A stretch of DNA of 64,000 nucleotides, from NCBI GenBank assembly GCA_009792885.1, contig WMCF01000067.1, positions 2,026,016 to 2,090,015 of the forward strand, in the 5' to 3' direction. This stretch comes from Eremophila alpestris peregrina (taxonomy: Eukaryota; Chordata; Aves; Passeriformes; Alaudidae). Each line of letters begins with the position of its first letter. Position 1 is the stretch's first letter. Below are positions 12,601 through 24,078 of this stretch, piece by piece. Under the pieces are notes generated by a model that ran no database searches, was not told the origin of the DNA, and was given only the letters and a program-made list of their open reading frames with translations. The translations under genes and the position numbers were made by a program.

Positions 12601-12756
12601 CTGTGTGTCACCGAGGTGCCCCTGCCGCCCTCGGCCCCGCTCACCCTTGGTCAGCTGCACCTGCTTGAACTCGAAGGGGATGTTGTTGCTCCGGGCGAAG
12701 ATGTAGAGCGCCCGGCAGGGCTGCGAGAGCAGGTCCAGGTACAGCTCCAGCCCCAT
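6654..12756 (-). CDS. GSTT1: Glutathione S-transferase theta, complete five-exon gene
   Basis: Theta-class glutathione S-transferase, cytosolic. I joined five coding exons with GT-AG borders: 12756-12645, 10566-10479, 9887-9737, 7537-7361 and 6857-6654. These give 112, 88, 151, 177 and 204 bp and 243 codons before TAA, against 240 residues in human GSTT1 and with the same exon phases. The N-terminal thioredoxin-fold domain (about residues 1-80) has the theta start MGLELYLDLLSQPCR with catalytic Ser11 and the KVPA segment carrying the conserved cis-proline. The C-terminal helical domain has the DEYL-WQH and SLADL motifs. The gene is a tandem sister of the partial gene at 1644-1755, in the same orientation and with its own GC-rich promoter. 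Intron 1 carries a 39-bp minisatellite and intron 3 an LTR-type insertion containing an assembly gap. The polyadenylation hexamer overlaps the stop codon. Which avian GSTT paralogue this is cannot be settled here. Confidence 0.93.
7658..9331 (+). mobile_element. LTR-type retroelement (solo LTR or gapped endogenous retrovirus) in GSTT intron 3
   Basis: The insertion begins TGTCATAG and ends ...AACA, giving the TG...CA termini of a retroviral LTR. It is flanked by a perfect 5-bp direct repeat GCTGC at 7653-7657 and 9332-9336, consistent with a target-site duplication; 5 bp is typical of ERVL-type elements. Its right part is A-rich, has a possible AATAAA at about 8910, and contains a degenerate direct repeat of about 91 bp (copies starting near 8653 and 8744). 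An assembly gap (7851-8439) replaces part of it, so its true length and any internal region are unknown. I see no gag, pol or env reading frame in the visible part. It lies antisense to the host GSTT gene. The exact family is not identified. Confidence 0.6.
7851..8439. other. Assembly gap (589 N)
   Basis: A run of N inside the LTR-type insertion, preceded by a homopolymer of C. The gap length may be an estimate. Reading frames that cross it have no meaning. Confidence 0.99.
10843..11098. repeat. 39-bp minisatellite, about 6.5 copies, in GSTT intron 1
   Basis: Tandem units of 39 bp with the core GGAATGCAGTGATAGGCACC repeat with near-perfect identity. They differ mainly at a small variant block (CAGTGAG, CAACGAG or CAATGAG). 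The order of variants (two CAGTGAG, two CAACGAG, one CAATGAG, then CAGTGAG) shows neighbouring units resembling each other, as expected from recent local expansion. Because 39 is a multiple of three, the array stays open in several frames on both strands, creating long but repetitive pseudo-proteins. It lies inside an intron, so I do not call a gene here. Confidence 0.95.
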
Positions 12757-12990
12757 CGTGTCGCTGTCGGTGCTGCTGCAGCCGCTCGGTGCCGTTAAAT
12801 CCCGTCCCGCCGGACCCGTTTAACCCGGTCCCGCCCCGACGAGGCGGGGCACAGCACTCCGCACTCCGCCCCAGGGCCGGGGTCCGACTCACGGACAGGG
12901 CTAAGGGCACTTCCCGGGCCGAGTCCCGGCCGGACTCTGCCCCCCTCCAGCCGGTCCCGATTACTAGCGATAAGGAAACCACAGCTCGGC
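12450..12990. promoter_or_regulatory. GC-rich promoter / CpG island of the complete GSTT gene
   Basis: CpG-dense sequence covers the first coding exon (12645-12756) and extends about 230 bp upstream on the minus strand. It mirrors the arrangement at the first GSTT copy, so promoter and gene were duplicated together. No TATA box is evident. Confidence 0.65.
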
Positions 12991-13238
12991 TGAGGGGACG
13001 CGAGAGGCAGATCCTGTATTTGCCCGTGCGAGCTCACAGCTCTTGCTCAAGAGGACTTTCCATTCCTGTGACTCCAGCACCAGCACAGACACCCGTGCTA
13101 TGGAAAAACAGCTGGAGAGCAAGCACTCACAGTAGAACACACACTGCTTCAGTGCTATAAAACAACCTTGTTCCTATCTCCACAAGAGTCAACCACCATT
13201 CCCAAAGCCCATTCCTTCAAGATTCCGTGATTTCCATA

Positions 13239-13244
13239 TTTATT
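13239..13244 (-). promoter_or_regulatory. Candidate distal polyadenylation signal for DDX51
   Basis: AATAAA on the minus strand about 0.9 kb past the DDX51 stop codon. Two nearer AATAAA copies lie at 13685-13690 and 13651-13656, the latter at the edge of the CR1 fragment. I cannot tell which is used. Confidence 0.35.
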
Positions 13245-13576
13245 GCTAATGCTGGTGTACATTTTGCTGAAGGAAAAGCAACTCTTGGAGAGCAGCTGCA
13301 AGCCACAGCTACATGGCAGCTCTAAGGCTTCTGCCAGGGCAGCTGAAAATACCATGGCATGTGTCAAATACAGACCTATGGCTTGCAGTGACACAAGCTG
13401 GCTCCAGGACATTCATAGTAGACATCAGACATTTCAGTCTGCATTAACAACAATCTGCACAATCTACATAATACCTACTGTTACCTCTGGTACAGAACAC
13501 TGGAGGGAAACAACATAGGCAAGAAAATAAGGCACAATACTGTAACAGTGAAAAGTCCTTTTAACAATATCTCCAT

Positions 13577-13645
13577 CCCTAATGATGAAATATCCTGAGT
13601 TGGAAGGGACCCACAAGGATCATCAAGTCCAACTCCTGAGCCCAG
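13577..13645 (-). mobile_element. CR1 LINE 3'-end fragment
   Basis: The plus strand carries the reverse complement of the well-known avian CR1 tail: ATCCTGAGTTGGAAGGGACC followed by a CACAAGGATCATCAAGTCC-type segment. CR1 is the dominant non-LTR retrotransposon of birds. This 5'-truncated piece lies in the presumed 3' UTR or flank of DDX51 and carries no coding potential. Confidence 0.85.
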
Positions 13646-14155
13646 GAATCTTTATTCGACACCATTTTAAAAATACATATAAAATTTATTTAATATTTGC
13701 TTAAAAGTTGGAGTCTCTGCAGCCTAAAGCAGCTCTTCAAACACATTCTGCTGCAGGCACTGCACAGGTGTTCATGCATTTGCAGACAGACAGAGCCATT
13801 GTCCCAGTGCTAAGTGAGGGCCCAGCCCTCACCATTGGAGGACAGCAGTTCCATCAGGCCACACTCAAGAACTCCTGGTAATTCCACATGTGCCAACAGG
13901 ATACAAGGCAAAGTCCTCTTCAACACAACCTGTATCTCAAAATTTATCTTTTTTTTTTTTTTTTTAAACCAGTAGCTGAACTCTGTTCACAGTGTCCTTG
14001 AAAGAGAAGTAAGTCCTGTAATAGTTGACTTCAGATATGATAAGGTTGAGGAAACAGCCATTGAGGGACCATGACTCAAGAGTTGCTGTGCTGGCCCATG
14101 GCTTGTCCCATGTAGCAGTTTCAGTGCCACCTCAGCCCTCTCAGCCTCCACTGCT

Positions 14156-17100
14156 TCAGGCTCGTTTCTGTGCTCGCTCGTTCTGTTCAAATTAAAGGAC
14201 AGAGGGTGACTGAAGATGCCTATCTCAGAGTCACACAGAAGGGACTTCAGGGAGAACAGGACAATTTAATAATCCTTTGTCTCAGTTCTCAAACATTCCT
14301 AGTCTACAACTCAAAATCATAATTTTTCAGGGGCAGGTATTTATGAGTTCTCAGATTAGAGAGCAGAACACTTGCCCAAATCATGCAGCACAAAGTGTTC
14401 AAGGATCCCTAGTCCACACATCTGGCAAGATAAATGTCACCCTGCTTTTGTCTCAAAGCTCTGAACTTCAAACTGGTGTATAAAAAAGGGCCTGCAGATA
14501 GCTGTACATTACAGTCTTAAACTCTGTCATGACAAAAGGTTTCATCTCTGCATTTTGCTTGCAGTCCTCTGGGTAGCTGTCAAAATCCCAGCTACAGAGG
14601 TAAAATGAAGGGCAAAATATAAAAAACCCACCAAAAATCAGAATTGTTTTGGTTGAAAAGGACCCTTAAGACCATCAAATCCAACCACTTACCTGGCACT
14701 GCCAAACATCACATCCCCAAGTGATGTAGTCTTTTAAACCCCTCCAGGAACGCCGCCTAACTTTGGCAGAAAACCTCTTTCTCCCCTCCTCACTCTTTCT
14801 GAGTATTCCATAAGGATGCACCCACAAATGTTGCCTTCACACTGAACTGTCTCAGAGGAAGGAAAGGATCTAACTAACACTAACACTTGTGCTAAGCACA
14901 AACTGCAATAAAACAATCCAACTGCAACTTGCACAGTTGATTTTCTTCCCCACTTCAGTTACCTTGACTGTCTTCTCCAGCTTGCACAGGGCTCCCTCAT
15001 ATTGCTGCACCAGTGGCTTCAGTGAGTTGCCCTTCACTGGGTGTTTCTTTATGTCTCGGATGCCAGCGTCCCTCAGCATGCGCAGAAAGCGCCGCTCCTG
15101 AGCACAAGAGACACTGCACATCAGACACCCCACTGCCAGCAAACCTGCACACTTGGGAACATGCTGCTTTGCCAGGAAACAGCTGAAGTTTCCAAGCACA
15201 AAGCTCAGCTGACTGGAAAAGGTGGGAAGTAGTATCAACTTTGTGATCCTTATGCCCCTGCATGCATCCCTATCAAGTGAATCCCACACCAAAGACAAAC
15301 CTGAATTCGAAGGACCAAGCTGAAAGCAACACCTGTTTCTCCTGCACGAGCTGTTCTTCCAACCCTGAACACAGAGAAAGCAGCTTCAAGTCAGTTTAGC
15401 CCCATAGTCACTGCCACTATCAACTCCAAGATTCTGATGCTGAAATTCTCCAGTTTTAAGAAAGTCAGATTCCAAGCAATGCTAGGCTTAATTTTGGTCA
15501 AAAAGCTATTTGCATATTAAAGTAAAAAGAAAAGCTAAAAGCCCTTTCAAGTGCATGTCACCTTTGCTAAATATTTCAAAGCAAACCAAGCTCAGACATC
15601 TTCCTCTTGTTCTTCTTGTCTTACCTGTGAATGTATGTCCTGATGAACTGTGGTGCATCATAGTTTATCACATAATTCACTCCTTTAACATCAATCCCTC
15701 GAGCTGTGGCATCTGTGCTGATTAACCTGTTGGTAAATGTAGATATACTCATTTTCAGGTAATACCTCAGGCACTACACACACAAAACACAAGTGAACAC
15801 AGCACAACTCTTGCTAATCTCTGTTCAAACTGGACAGTCAGCCCCTGCCTCTAAGCTTGGCAGCAGCACTTATTCCTTATTGCTACTGGCCTTGTTAGCT
15901 GTCCACAGACCTCCAAGCATCACTACAGGCTTGTCTCCCTGTGCTGAGCATGAAGTTACTGGGTGTTTCCAGGTTCTCCAAGCATGGCAGACACCTCCCA
16001 GTCACTGGAGCTTACAAGTCTCTAAGGAATCTGAACATTCCACAGAAGCATGGAACACACAAATAGTGAGGTGAGAAATTCCAGTAGTCAAGGAGGAATT
16101 CATACACCAGGTTTGGATAAAAAGAAGACCCAGAAAAAAGGTATTTACTTTTTCCTCAGAGACATTCCACAGATACAATCTCATATACAGACCAAACCAC
16201 AATGCAAATCAAACCCATGGACAGAAGCAGACCTGTATGCCAGTCTGAGCAGGGGTTGCTTTGGTAGGAATCTCTAACACTATACACAATTTCTGCACCA
16301 ACATCCATTTCTACCCTACAAGTACCAGATGCCCAGCACAAACATCAAACTCCAGATCTGCAAACCTGTGTGTTTTGGGCAACTCTATGAACGCACATTT
16401 GTGTTTATTGCTTGTTATAAAACAACACATAGAAATTCAGACTGCAGCTAGATTAGAACAGGCCGAGTAACAATGAACAATTCAAATTCACAAGTCCAAG
16501 TCTCACATCCATCCTGCATGCAGTGGACCCCATGGAACTCTGTCCCTTGTTCTGTTTAGCTTTTTACACTGGAAACAGCCTCTGCTGGAAAACAAAAGAA
16601 ACTAGTTTAAGATGCTCACAGTTGTATTTTCCCTTGTTCAAACTCCTTCATGGTTCTCTTCCTCTCATTTGGAGGTAACCGAGATGAAAACTCCGCCACA
16701 GTGACTCCACCAAAGGCCTGAACCAGCAGGAACAGCCTGCAGGAAAAAACAGGAGAGAAACCATCACCTCCTTACCTCTGTGAGATCCCTTGACAGATCC
16801 CTAGGACAGTGATCTCATTAGTGTTTACCTGTGAGAGGCTTCCCTGGAGTTGGTGAAGCACAGCACACGGGTGAATTTCATTGTCAGCATGAAGTACAAG
16901 AGGAGCAGAGGCTTGGAATTCAGGTCACAAGGCACATAACATTGCTGCAGTCAACAGGGAAGGAGTTCAGAAAGGAAGATTACTTCTTGCCAAGAATATC
17001 TTCCCTGAAACCCACTACCTGCCCATGAGCTACACAGGTTTGGAGGTTTTATAGCTGACTAATAGCAGCAACACCAGAGGCCATAATGCCACCTCTCTTA

Positions 17101-20100
17101 AGAGTAAACAGGTTGGCAGGATACAACACAAGTGGACAAGTGGGGACAGGACAGCTGATTTGTTCTAATGCTCTTACATCTCCATGGCAAGTGACAACAT
17201 GCACTGCCTTCCTGCCTACAGGCTGGTCTGTATATACATGTCTTGAAATGAATGGTAGCCATATGGACAATTGATAGGTGCTACTACATTCTTATGACTT
17301 CCTAGCTCCACTCCCCATTGCTGCTAAACTTGATTCCACATGAAGAGAGATTAACTAAAAAAAAAAAATCAAGTCTTAACCAAATGAACATTAAGTAATG
17401 AGAAAACAAATGTGCAAAGGTACAGCTCTCTGGGTCATATATACACACAAAGCCACTTTTGCAAGGAAACAGGGAAGACATTCTTGTTCTAGGGTAAAAC
17501 CACAACTAGATGGTCCAGAATGAAACAAATCTTCAAGTGTAACTTATTCAAAAGAATCCACATCATACCGACAGCCCCTCAGGGAGGGTGTATTTATTGT
17601 TAGTATCTTGTTCAGTTTCTGTTCCATCTCTGTTTTTCTCTGAATACACAGATGTGAAGAGTCGAGGCTGGAATAAATCCAGCTGCTGCAATTTCTCTGG
17701 GTCCTGGGTCAGTGTGGCTGAAAACAGCAGTTTCTGTAAGGGTATCTGAGGAGAGCAGGAGCTGAAAGAAACAGCACACAGAAACTGGGCTCTGAGGATA
17801 GGGCAAAGGAGTTTCCCCCCAAGTACCTTCCCATGACATAAGAGAAGCAATGAATGCTCTGTGATGCTCTTTTCCTGCCCTGGGCCTTTCTTGTAGGTTC
17901 TTTTCCACCCTTGTTTTGTGGTGGAGTTCACAGACAGAACTGATGAGCATTCTCAGTAGAGTGCACAAGCCCAATCCACTACTCTTGCACAAGTCCCTGC
18001 ACCCTGGTTACCAATGTCCTCATTCTAGTCATGTCCTTCCCTGCCCATTCATCTGTTTCTGACACATCTCTGCCACTGCTGTACAAAACCAGCAGCTGCA
18101 GATAATTAATTGCAAGAGTTTTCCTCCAAACCCATTACTCAGCTTTGCCAGAAGGCATTACTATATTATTGTGCAAGTGGATCACAGATTTGCAATATTT
18201 GTGCACCTTTTTATGTTCTCTAGTGTAAATAAGGAAAGCCTGGAGAATAGAATCCTTAGTCTGAAGGACATCCTGTGGCATCAGCTGTTCACTGCCTTGT
18301 TTTGGTAGGCATTTCTCAGAGGAATCAAGCTGTGAGAGTCTGTGTGGCAGTGTACAGTGGAGCAGGGCAGTGACATCCAGGTGCTGGTGTCCCTACTACC
18401 AAAAAAAGGCACTCTGCAGCTTACCTGGCTGCTGTTACAGGCCCTGGTTTGGTCCTCTGAAAAAGCATGTTGGAGCCAGAGCCATTTTCTCCTTGGAATG
18501 CAGCTTTGACAATTTGGTTCAGACAGTTCTGGTGCATGTCATCAATCATACGGTCAGCTTCATCCACAATCTGAGTTCACAAGCATGAAAAACACCACTT
18601 GTTAAATACTGGGAGCTTTTATTTGCCTTTGGATCTGCAAGCAGTGAGCCAGAAGGTAAGATAATGGAAGCTTCTAGTCAACAGAATTGCTTTCCTTACC
18701 CATCCTCACTCCAAGTTTGCAAGAGCCTAAGAGAGAAGGGGAAGTGGGTGGATGCTTGGGTGTCACGAGTTGGAATCAAACACCTCATCTTGTGACTGCT
18801 CCCTCCACAATCTGGAGTGCAGACAGGCCCACACAACAGTTCCAACAGAGAGGTATTTATGTTTCACACCAGAAGCAGGCAGGAATTACTGCTGCAGCAG
18901 TAATGCACTCAGATGGAGAGCTGGGAGGTGACTCACCAGGAAGCGAAGCTGTGCCAGGCTGAAGCCTGGGGTCTGGTTGATGTGATCCGTGAGCCTCCCT
19001 GGTGTGGCCACCACAATGTCAGCCAGGCTGCAGTAGCCTGTCACCCTGAAAGGACGAGCAGCCCATCAGTAAACCTCTCTCTTCACAATAAAGCCTGGAG
19101 CAGAGACCTTAAGCAGCAGACCTTAAGGTTTTCCTACCACTCAATTAACTGAGGAGTAACAAAATCCCCACATGGACTTGACACTGGAGAGCATGCAGGG
19201 GCAGTGGTGGACACCCAACACCTGTCTCCACTGTGCTGCCTTATTTGGAACAAAGTGTCATTCTTCACTTCTCTTCAAAAAAAAGTTTAACTGCAGCAAA
19301 ATCCCACACAGTACCCGTGGGCACAAGGTAAACATTTGCGTTCTGAGAATTTTCTGGTGAAAAAAAAATCTAGTAAAACATTCCAGTCACAAAGCAGGGG
19401 TAGTAACAAGCACTGTGACAAAGACAAAACCACCAGAGTCCAGCACATAAATCCATTATCTAAAAATCATGATAGCATGATACTGTGCTGCAATAGTCCA
19501 TATCCTGACCCCAACTTAATCAGATAAATTAGTTTGCAATTGCTAGAACCTTGCCAAAATACCTTTCAACCTACTTTTTCTGGACAAGCATCTCCTGCTC
19601 CTTTGCAAAGGATTTCTGGCCAGTAATCAAAGCGACCTTCAGACCTGTCCCATCAGTGTAAACGTTGAACACTTTACTCACCTGCAAAGAGAAGGGCTTT
19701 GTCAGCTGCCACACGTTCAGCTGCAGTAAACACATTCCATTACATAAGCAGCATCAAACCCACTGGCAGGTGTTCAGCCTGCTCCACAGAACAGCCACAG
19801 CAGTGGCTGCTCCAGCCTGTCCCTCAGCCCAGCTCTCAGAGATGGAGGGGAGCCACACACCTGTTGTGCCAGTTCTTTGGTGGGCAGAACAACCAGAGCT
19901 CGTACGTGGCAAACCACTCGATCTAACAGAACCTGCCAAAACAAAGGCCAAGTGAGTCCCTGAAAGAACAGGGCAGAACAGGGTTCTTGAGCCTAACTTC
20001 GCAAGAGAGGATGGGCTTGACAAATTCTCACAGTTTCATGCTTCCATTCTCCTCCCTCCACCCTCCCAGCTCCTCATGCTGTGCCTGCTGTCTGAGAAAA

Positions 20101-22470
20101 GGAGTGGGATGCTGACAAGAAGTTCCCTCAGGCAGCTCGGAGCTGAAAATCTGCTGCCTTATGTCCACAAATTCCTTGGCTTTTTGACCTACTTTGAAGT
20201 TCAGGTTTTGCTTGAACAAAAGCAGGTACCTCCCTGAGGATAAACTCACCTGTACAATGGGTATGACAAAAGCCAGGGTCTTGCCACTGCCCGTGGGTGC
20301 TGAGACACAGATGTCCTTGGGGCGGAACCCGCCCCGCCCCAGCAGGTACCCGTTGGAGGCACTCTGGAGAATGGCAGGAATCACCTCTGCCTGGACTGAG
20401 CAACACCAGAAATAAACACAAACTGAACTCACCCATAACTGAAAATGGTACATGAAAGCATTTCTGAAATGAGGAAATGTGTGCTGGCTTCCCAACACCA
20501 CCCTGACAGGCCTCTGACACAGCCTAAGTCTCCAGGCTCAGCTGGACTAAGGTCACCCTCCATCCTTGTCCCTGCACTCAGCTGTCCTTTCATCTTATTT
20601 AAGAGCCAGCAGTTATTGTACTTGTTTGCAAAACTGGCAAAATAACGGAAAACAAACAGATTTCTTTTTTTCCTTTGGATGTTTTTCTGGTGCTTTAATG
20701 AGCTGAACGAGTTCCCAGAAAGCTCTGATCAGCAGCAGATGGTGAAAAGTAAGGAACTAAAAGCACAAGCTTCCACAAGGAGGAAAACTGTGAGGACACA
20801 AGTAAGACTTCCCTCTTTGGGCAGCTCTGAGCCATTACTCCAAGCTGTATTTATGAGTAGGTAACAGACTTTTACTGAGCCCAGACAAAGCTTTGAGAAA
20901 GAAGGATTAAATCTGCTACAATCACTTCCATGCATTCAATTTTGCCCTGTGTTTTACTTCACTGCCTACATAAAATATACAGCACAGACTGCAGGAACTC
21001 TTGAAGTCCCTTTAGAAAGAAACAAAAGCACTATCAAGGCACCTGGGAAAAAGGACTCAATCCCATTCATCTGCAGCTTTTTCAGCAGCCGGGGATGGAT
21101 TCCTGGCACATCTCTGATGGGACACAGATTGTCCTTGATGCGCTTCTGCACCCGTTTGGGCTGAGCCAGCCACTGTGGCAAGAAGGGCTGGACCTGAAGA
21201 GAGGGAAAGGAGAACATGGCAACACCATGTGCAAAATAACCTTGTAAGAAGCATTCTTTTCCTAACCAAAACTCAGTCAAGCTGGTTACCTTCTGCACTG
21301 GCTTTGCTTCGTAGTCTCCGAGAATCATCATACTGGAGGGTGGACAATTTGCCTCTTCCCCTGAGGGCAGCTCCTCCTTTGTAAATTGATTTTCTTCGGC
21401 TTTTTCACTGCTCTCTTTCTTTGCTGTTTCATCTCCTTGTGTTTCCTCATCTCTCTTCTTCTTTTTATTAGTCTTGCTTTTAAAGTTGTTTTCCTGTTCT
21501 TTGATGTCATTTTCAGAATCTAGAATTTGGATAACAGCAATACAAAGCTACAAGTCAGAGCATGCCACAGAAAAAGGATTTGGTAATATTACAGCACAGG
21601 ACTTAAGCAACAACTTGCAAGCTCTTTTTTCCTAAATCCAAGTGCAGAAGTCAAACATTTCTTTGTTGGGATAAACGCAACAAGACTGAGGTGGTATGCC
21701 AAGCTTCCCTCTTCCCCTTACACTAAACTGATCCTCAGAGTTTGCAATACAGAGCCTTCCCTTAAAGAAAAGAGACTGGGAACTTATTAAGGAGGTGAAA
21801 ACAAAATCAGGTAAACTGGGCAAGGTGCTCAAAGAGCAACTCCTGTCCACTTTTCTGTGGAAACTGTCAGCCACAATGAACTGAAATCCTACAGCCTCAC
21901 TTTATCCATACCTGCTTCAGTCCTCTCTTGCTGCACTTTCGATTTTCTTCTATTGGCTTTCTTCTTCTTTGTGGGGCTGCTGCCATCTGCCGTCTCCTCA
22001 GTACCAGCCCTTTCATCCGAAGGGCTGCTCGGCTGTTGTTTTGTCTTTAGCTTCTTCTGTCTATGCGCACTGGGCTGCTCTTCACTTTCCCTCTTCCTCT
22101 TTCCCTTTCTTTCACCAGGCTGTCCCCCGGGGCTCAGCCCCGCGCCCCCCGCGCCTTCCCTTCCCTGGGGCTGCGCCTCCTGCTGCTTCTTCAGCTGCCG
22201 AGCCCTCGCCTGCTGCTGCAGCCGCTCCAGCAGGACCCGCGCCCGGTCCTGCGCCTCAGCATCCTCCTCCTGCTGGTCCTCCTCGCCGTACCTGAAACAG
22301 CCCACACACACCTCCTCAGGCACCCGCCCGCCCGCACAGACAGCCCCGGCCCGAGCCCGCGGTTGAGGCAGCGCCCGGGACAAGGGCAGAGCCCGAGAGT
22401 AGGAGGAGAACAGGAGCGGAGCGGGAGCGGGGCCGTGCCCGCGGTACCTGCGGATGTAGAACAGCGCCAT
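14156..22470 (-). CDS. DDX51: ATP-dependent RNA helicase DDX51
   Basis: DEAD-box RNA helicase of the nucleolus, known in the family (yeast Dbp6) for 60S ribosomal subunit maturation. Sixteen coding exons join in frame with GT-AG borders: 22470-22448, 22291-21912, 21519-21290, 21193-21043, 20395-20250, 19932-19861, 19681-19575, 19045-18937, 18570-18425, 17761-17569, 16944-16829, 16736-16620, 15726-15625, 15364-15301, 15097-14963 and 14182-14156. The total is 705 codons plus TGA; human DDX51 has 666 residues. The N-terminus MALFYIRRY matches the family and is followed by a long charged, Lys-rich low-complexity region to about residue 200. Helicase motifs in order are APTGSGKT (294-301, Walker A), PTKELAQQ (327-334), DEAD (409-412), SAT (469-471), STDATARGID (600-609) and HRVGRTARAG (630-639). 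The tail NERAQKRA is supplied by a 27-bp last coding exon and matches the human tail type. All key residues are present. Confidence 0.96.
14636..14730 (-). mobile_element. CR1-like LINE 3'-end fragment
   Basis: The plus strand has GGTTGAAAAGGACCCTTAAG followed by an ACCATCAAATCCAACC-type segment, a diverged reverse complement of the CR1 3' end. It lies in the last intron of DDX51, is short and is non-coding. Confidence 0.7.
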
Positions 22471-22660
22471 GCCCACGCCGCGCCGCGCCGGCGCGCTGAG
22501 ATGACGTCATCGCGCCACGCGAGGCCGCGGCGGAAGCCTCCAGAAGGCGCGGGGCGGGCGCGCCCCCTGGCGGACGGGGGTGGGACTGGGGGCGAACGGC
22601 GCCGCGCGCGCCAACAGCGGGAAAGCGCTGAGGGGAGGGACGGGAACGGAGAGACACAGC
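22060..22660. promoter_or_regulatory. CpG-island promoter of DDX51
   Basis: CpG-dense sequence spans DDX51 exons 1-2 and about 190 bp upstream of the ATG at 22470, then merges into a G+C-rich minisatellite. In mammals this promoter is shared head to head with NOC4L. I find no NOC4L-like exon on the plus strand here. Confidence 0.65.
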
Positions 22661-23405
22661 AGCTATGGGGGACGGGCTGGGAGAGACTCAGCACCTGCGG
22701 GGAACGGGCTGGGAGAGACACAGCACCGGCGGGGGACGGGCTGGGAGAGACACAGCACCGGCGGGGNNNNNNNNNNNNNNNNNNNNNNNNNNNNNNNNNN
22801 NNNNNNNNNNNNNNNNNNNNNNNNNNNNNNNNNNNNNNNNNNNNNNNNNNNTGGGAGAGACACAGCACCGGCGGGGAACGGGATGGGAGAGACACAGCAC
22901 CGGCGGGGAACGGGATGGGAGAGACACAGCACCTGCGGGGGACGGGCTGGGAGAGCATCGGTGTGGGACAGGCTGGGAAAGGACACTGCACCAGCGAGGG
23001 ACAGGCTAGTACAGCCCAGCGGGACACGCTGAGAGGGCACAGCACCAGTGTGGGACAGGCTGGCACAGCATCACTGTGGGATGCTCTGGGAGAAGGCATA
23101 GCACCAGCATGGGACAGGCTGGCATGGCACAGCACCAGTGAGGGACAGGCTGGCACAGCACAGCACCAGCATGGGACTGGCTGGGAGAGAGCACAGCACC
23201 AGTGTGGGACAGGCTGGCACAGCATCACTGTGGGATGCTCTGGGAGAAGGCACAGCACCAGCATGGAACAGGCTGGCATGGCACAGCACCAGCATGGGAC
23301 AGGCTGGCACAGCACAGCACCAGTGTGTGACAGGCTGAGAGAGAGCACAGCACCAGTAAGGGACAGGCTGGCACAGCACAGCAGCAGTGTGGCACAGCAC
23401 ACTGA
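22655..23405. repeat. 31/32-bp minisatellite upstream of DDX51
   Basis: From 22655 to about 22960 the unit is 32 bp, built on CTGGGAGAGACACAGCACCG plus a G-rich linker; homologous points at 22709 and 22741 give the period. From about 22960 to 23405 the array continues with a more diverged period near 31 bp (GGGACAGGCTGGCACAGCAC core; points at 23111 and 23142). The two parts share the frame CTGG...CACAGCACC, so they look like a young and an old section of one array. The assembly breaks inside the young part. Reading frames on both strands are repeat artefacts. Confidence 0.93.
22767..22851. other. Assembly gap (85 N) inside a minisatellite
   Basis: N run flanked on both sides by the same 32-bp unit, which points to collapse or unresolved copy number of the tandem array. 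Confidence 0.99.
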
Positions 23406-23890
23406 AGCTCCCCACAGTGCTGCAGGCCCCTGCAGAGCTTCAGGCCATCGCCGCTGCCTGGAGCAGGCAGGGTAAGCAATGTGGATAACGGCATTGCCCC
23501 TCAGCAAGGAAAAGCACTCCTTCCTTGCTCGTTTGGCCACACACAGGTGGCACATCCTTGGAGGAAAGCTGCCCTGAAGCACCGTGCCCAGGGCTGGTCC
23601 AAGGACTGCAGCAACAGCAGACACAATCCAGAAACAAAACTCAGAGGAACAAGCAGCCCTGAACACACCTGCAGCCTTACCTACAACAAGGTAAAAATCA
23701 TTGGAGTGCCGTCAGGAACCAGCCCTAGGCACCACCACCACAGTGTGAAATACTGTGTCTAAGAAACATGGGCAAACCCAAAACATCCCTTTTGTTTGCT
23801 TTACGATCAGAGTGGAACAGACATGTTAGCAATTGCCCAACTCCATCCCCAACCTGCCAAAGCCCACACCACACAGCTTACTTCTAAATC
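23406..23890. other. Spacer between the DDX51 upstream repeat and the MIF 3' end, no gene recognised
   Basis: About 480 bp with no supported exon. It likely contains the 3' flank of MIF. Confidence 0.5.
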
Positions 23891-23896
23891 TTTATT
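23891..23896 (-). promoter_or_regulatory. Polyadenylation signal AATAAA of MIF
   Basis: AATAAA on the minus strand about 185 bp after the MIF stop codon, the first such hexamer downstream, giving a short 3' UTR as is usual for MIF. Confidence 0.6.
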
Positions 23897-24078
23897 TGTT
23901 TTCTGCACAGAGAAAACAGAGGAATGTTGAAGCAGCAATATTTAAACACACTAGCAAGGAGCCATCAATCTGTGAGAGTGCACAAAGTGCAACACGGGGC
24001 CATTTGTGCCGTGGTCTCTGCTACAGGGCAGGGTGAGGGGAGGTCCAGGAACAGCCTCTTCAGACAGATGGGAGAGCT

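Noticed and set aside
22063..23666. Very long reading frames on both strands (470 and 491 codons) around the DDX51 promoter
   Set aside because: They cross an N gap and a tandem repeat and overlap real DDX51 exons in another frame. High G+C content removes stop codons by chance.
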